From contig JAEDGN010000088.1 in NCBI GenBank assembly GCA_016297495.1, positions 1-6,964 of the forward strand: a stretch of 6,964 bases of DNA. Direction: 5' to 3'. A program made the position numbers and the translations under genes. This stretch comes from Coprococcus sp. (lineage in GTDB: Bacteria > Bacillota > Clostridia > Lachnospirales > Lachnospiraceae). Shown here piece by piece: positions 6,549 through 6,964 of this stretch (the first letter of the stretch is position 1; each line of letters opens with the position of its first letter). The notes beneath the pieces are model-generated. The model did not search any database and had not been told where the DNA came from. It saw only the letters and a list, made by a program, of their open reading frames with translations.

Positions 6549-6587
6549 AAAAAAAGCCGTTCAGATATAAAAACATCTGAACGACTT
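6549..6587 (-). terminator. Intrinsic terminator of the polyamine-binding protein gene
   Basis: Read on the minus strand, a 13-bp stem (AAGTCGTTCAGAT with its partner ATCTGAACGGCTT, one G-U pair) closes an 8-base loop, GTTTTTAT, and runs into seven T. It lies about 118 bases past the potD-like stop, beyond the palindromic repeat, and just upstream of the ECF promoter. It would insulate the sigma operon from read-through. Confidence 0.9.
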
Positions 6588-6599
6588 CCAGGGTTTCAG

Positions 6600-6689
6600 G
6601 AGACAAGGCAGGGACAGGGGGCAGGGACAGGGGACGGTTCTGTGTCCCATATTCCGGGACACAGAACCGTCCCCTGTCCCTGTCCCTGC
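6600..6689. repeat. Palindromic REP/MITE-like element, copy 2
   Basis: This 90-base element has the same left end (GAGACAAGGCAGGG), core arms, loop (ATATTCC) and right end (GTCCCTGC) as copy 1, in the same orientation. Core arms are at 6631-6648 and 6656-6673. Pairing continues outward without mismatch for nine more base pairs (6622-6630 with 6674-6682), giving a 27-bp perfect stem, and then further with wobble pairs. The copies differ only in the number and arrangement of the GGGACA/TGTCCC units in the outer arms. It lies between the stop of the potD-like gene and that gene's terminator, so it is transcribed in the 3' untranslated region. No flanking target duplication is obvious. Confidence 0.87.
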
Positions 6690-6704
6690 AATATCCTCCA
6701 CAAT

Positions 6705-6964
6705 TTACTGCGCCTTTACTTTTGTCCACAGTTCTGCAAAAAGCTTCTTGATCTCTGTCTCCTGATAGCGGAATATTTCATCATTCTCATAACCTACTCT
6801 CGGCACATAGGCATTGATACCTTCATAATCATCCTCCTGCATCTGTTCGTACACGGACAATACCGGCGAACTGTATCCCACATACTGGGTATTGGCATAA
6901 GCCACATCTTCCTGCAGCATGAAGTCTATAAATTCATGAGCCAGCTCCACATTCTGGCAGTCCT
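6705..6964 (-). CDS. potD: Spermidine/putrescine-binding protein, C-terminal fragment
   Basis: The last 85 residues are present; the gene enters from the right edge. The visible part begins DCQNVELAHEFIDFMLQEDV, continues with YANTQYVGYSSPV, and ends ELWTKVKAQ. This matches the C-terminal lobe of PotD-type polyamine-binding proteins: a helix ahead of a conserved tyrosine-glycine-tyrosine-like YVGYSSP segment, then the ENDEIFRYQE stretch and a final helix. In polyamine importers the protein captures spermidine or putrescine outside the membrane. PotD is often the last gene of potABCD, and the intrinsic terminator downstream fits an operon end. The GTG at 6950 is an internal Val codon, not a start, because homology continues to the edge. 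It could be another member of the same solute-binding family, such as a putrescine-specific PotF-like protein. Confidence 0.85.
   Translation of the reverse strand, partial: DCQNVELAHEFIDFMLQEDVAYANTQYVGYSSPVLSVYEQMQEDDYEGINAYVPRVGYENDEIFRYQETEIKKLFAELWTKVKAQ

Noticed and set aside
6478..6729. Minus-strand reading frame of 83 codons across the terminator and repeat copy 2
   Set aside because: It runs through a palindromic repeat and an intrinsic terminator, has no recognisable protein features, and overlaps the end of the potD-like gene.

Overview
The window looks like a chromosomal stretch of a low-to-moderate GC Firmicute, most likely a gut clostridium of the Lachnospiraceae type. The evidence is strong AGGAGG ribosome sites, AT-rich intergenic DNA, a lipoprotein substrate-binding protein with a Lachnospiraceae-style signal peptide and an acidic/Thr/Ala linker, and an ABC sugar operon without its own ATPase. 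No rRNA, marker gene or phage gene fixes the species, so this assignment is inference.

Region 1 (1-3452, minus strand) is a carbohydrate-uptake operon. It is transcribed from about 3480 towards position 1 in the order MalF-like permease, MalG-like permease, solute-binding lipoprotein, then the start of a family 3 glycoside hydrolase cut by the window edge. The genes are tightly packed: a one-base TAATG overlap, then gaps of 39 and 40 bases. Together they would bind an oligosaccharide or glycoside outside the cell, import it, and hydrolyse it.

Region 2 (3453-4601) holds the divergent control region and an AraC-family regulator on the plus strand. The control region has a near-consensus promoter for the regulator and a TATAAT box without a good -35 for the operon. 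Between them lie two perfect 22-bp direct repeats 33 bp apart, plus a degenerate third copy in the regulator's leader. This is the layout expected of an activator that switches on the transport operon and perhaps controls itself.

Region 3 (4606-6689) is an ECF sigma factor / membrane-anchored putative anti-sigma pair on the minus strand, translationally coupled. A candidate ECF-type promoter lies just upstream, immediately after the terminator of the preceding gene. The pair is bracketed by two same-orientation copies of an approximately 90-bp palindromic, G/C-run-rich repeat (18-bp core arms, 7-base loop) that resembles REP/MITE elements.

Region 4 (6705-6964, minus strand) is the C-terminal end of a PotD-like polyamine-binding protein, followed by one repeat copy and a clear intrinsic terminator.

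Most of the window is recognisable. The least explained parts are the palindromic repeat pair, the operator array, the sensory domain of the anti-sigma protein, and a perfect hairpin inside the hydrolase coding sequence.
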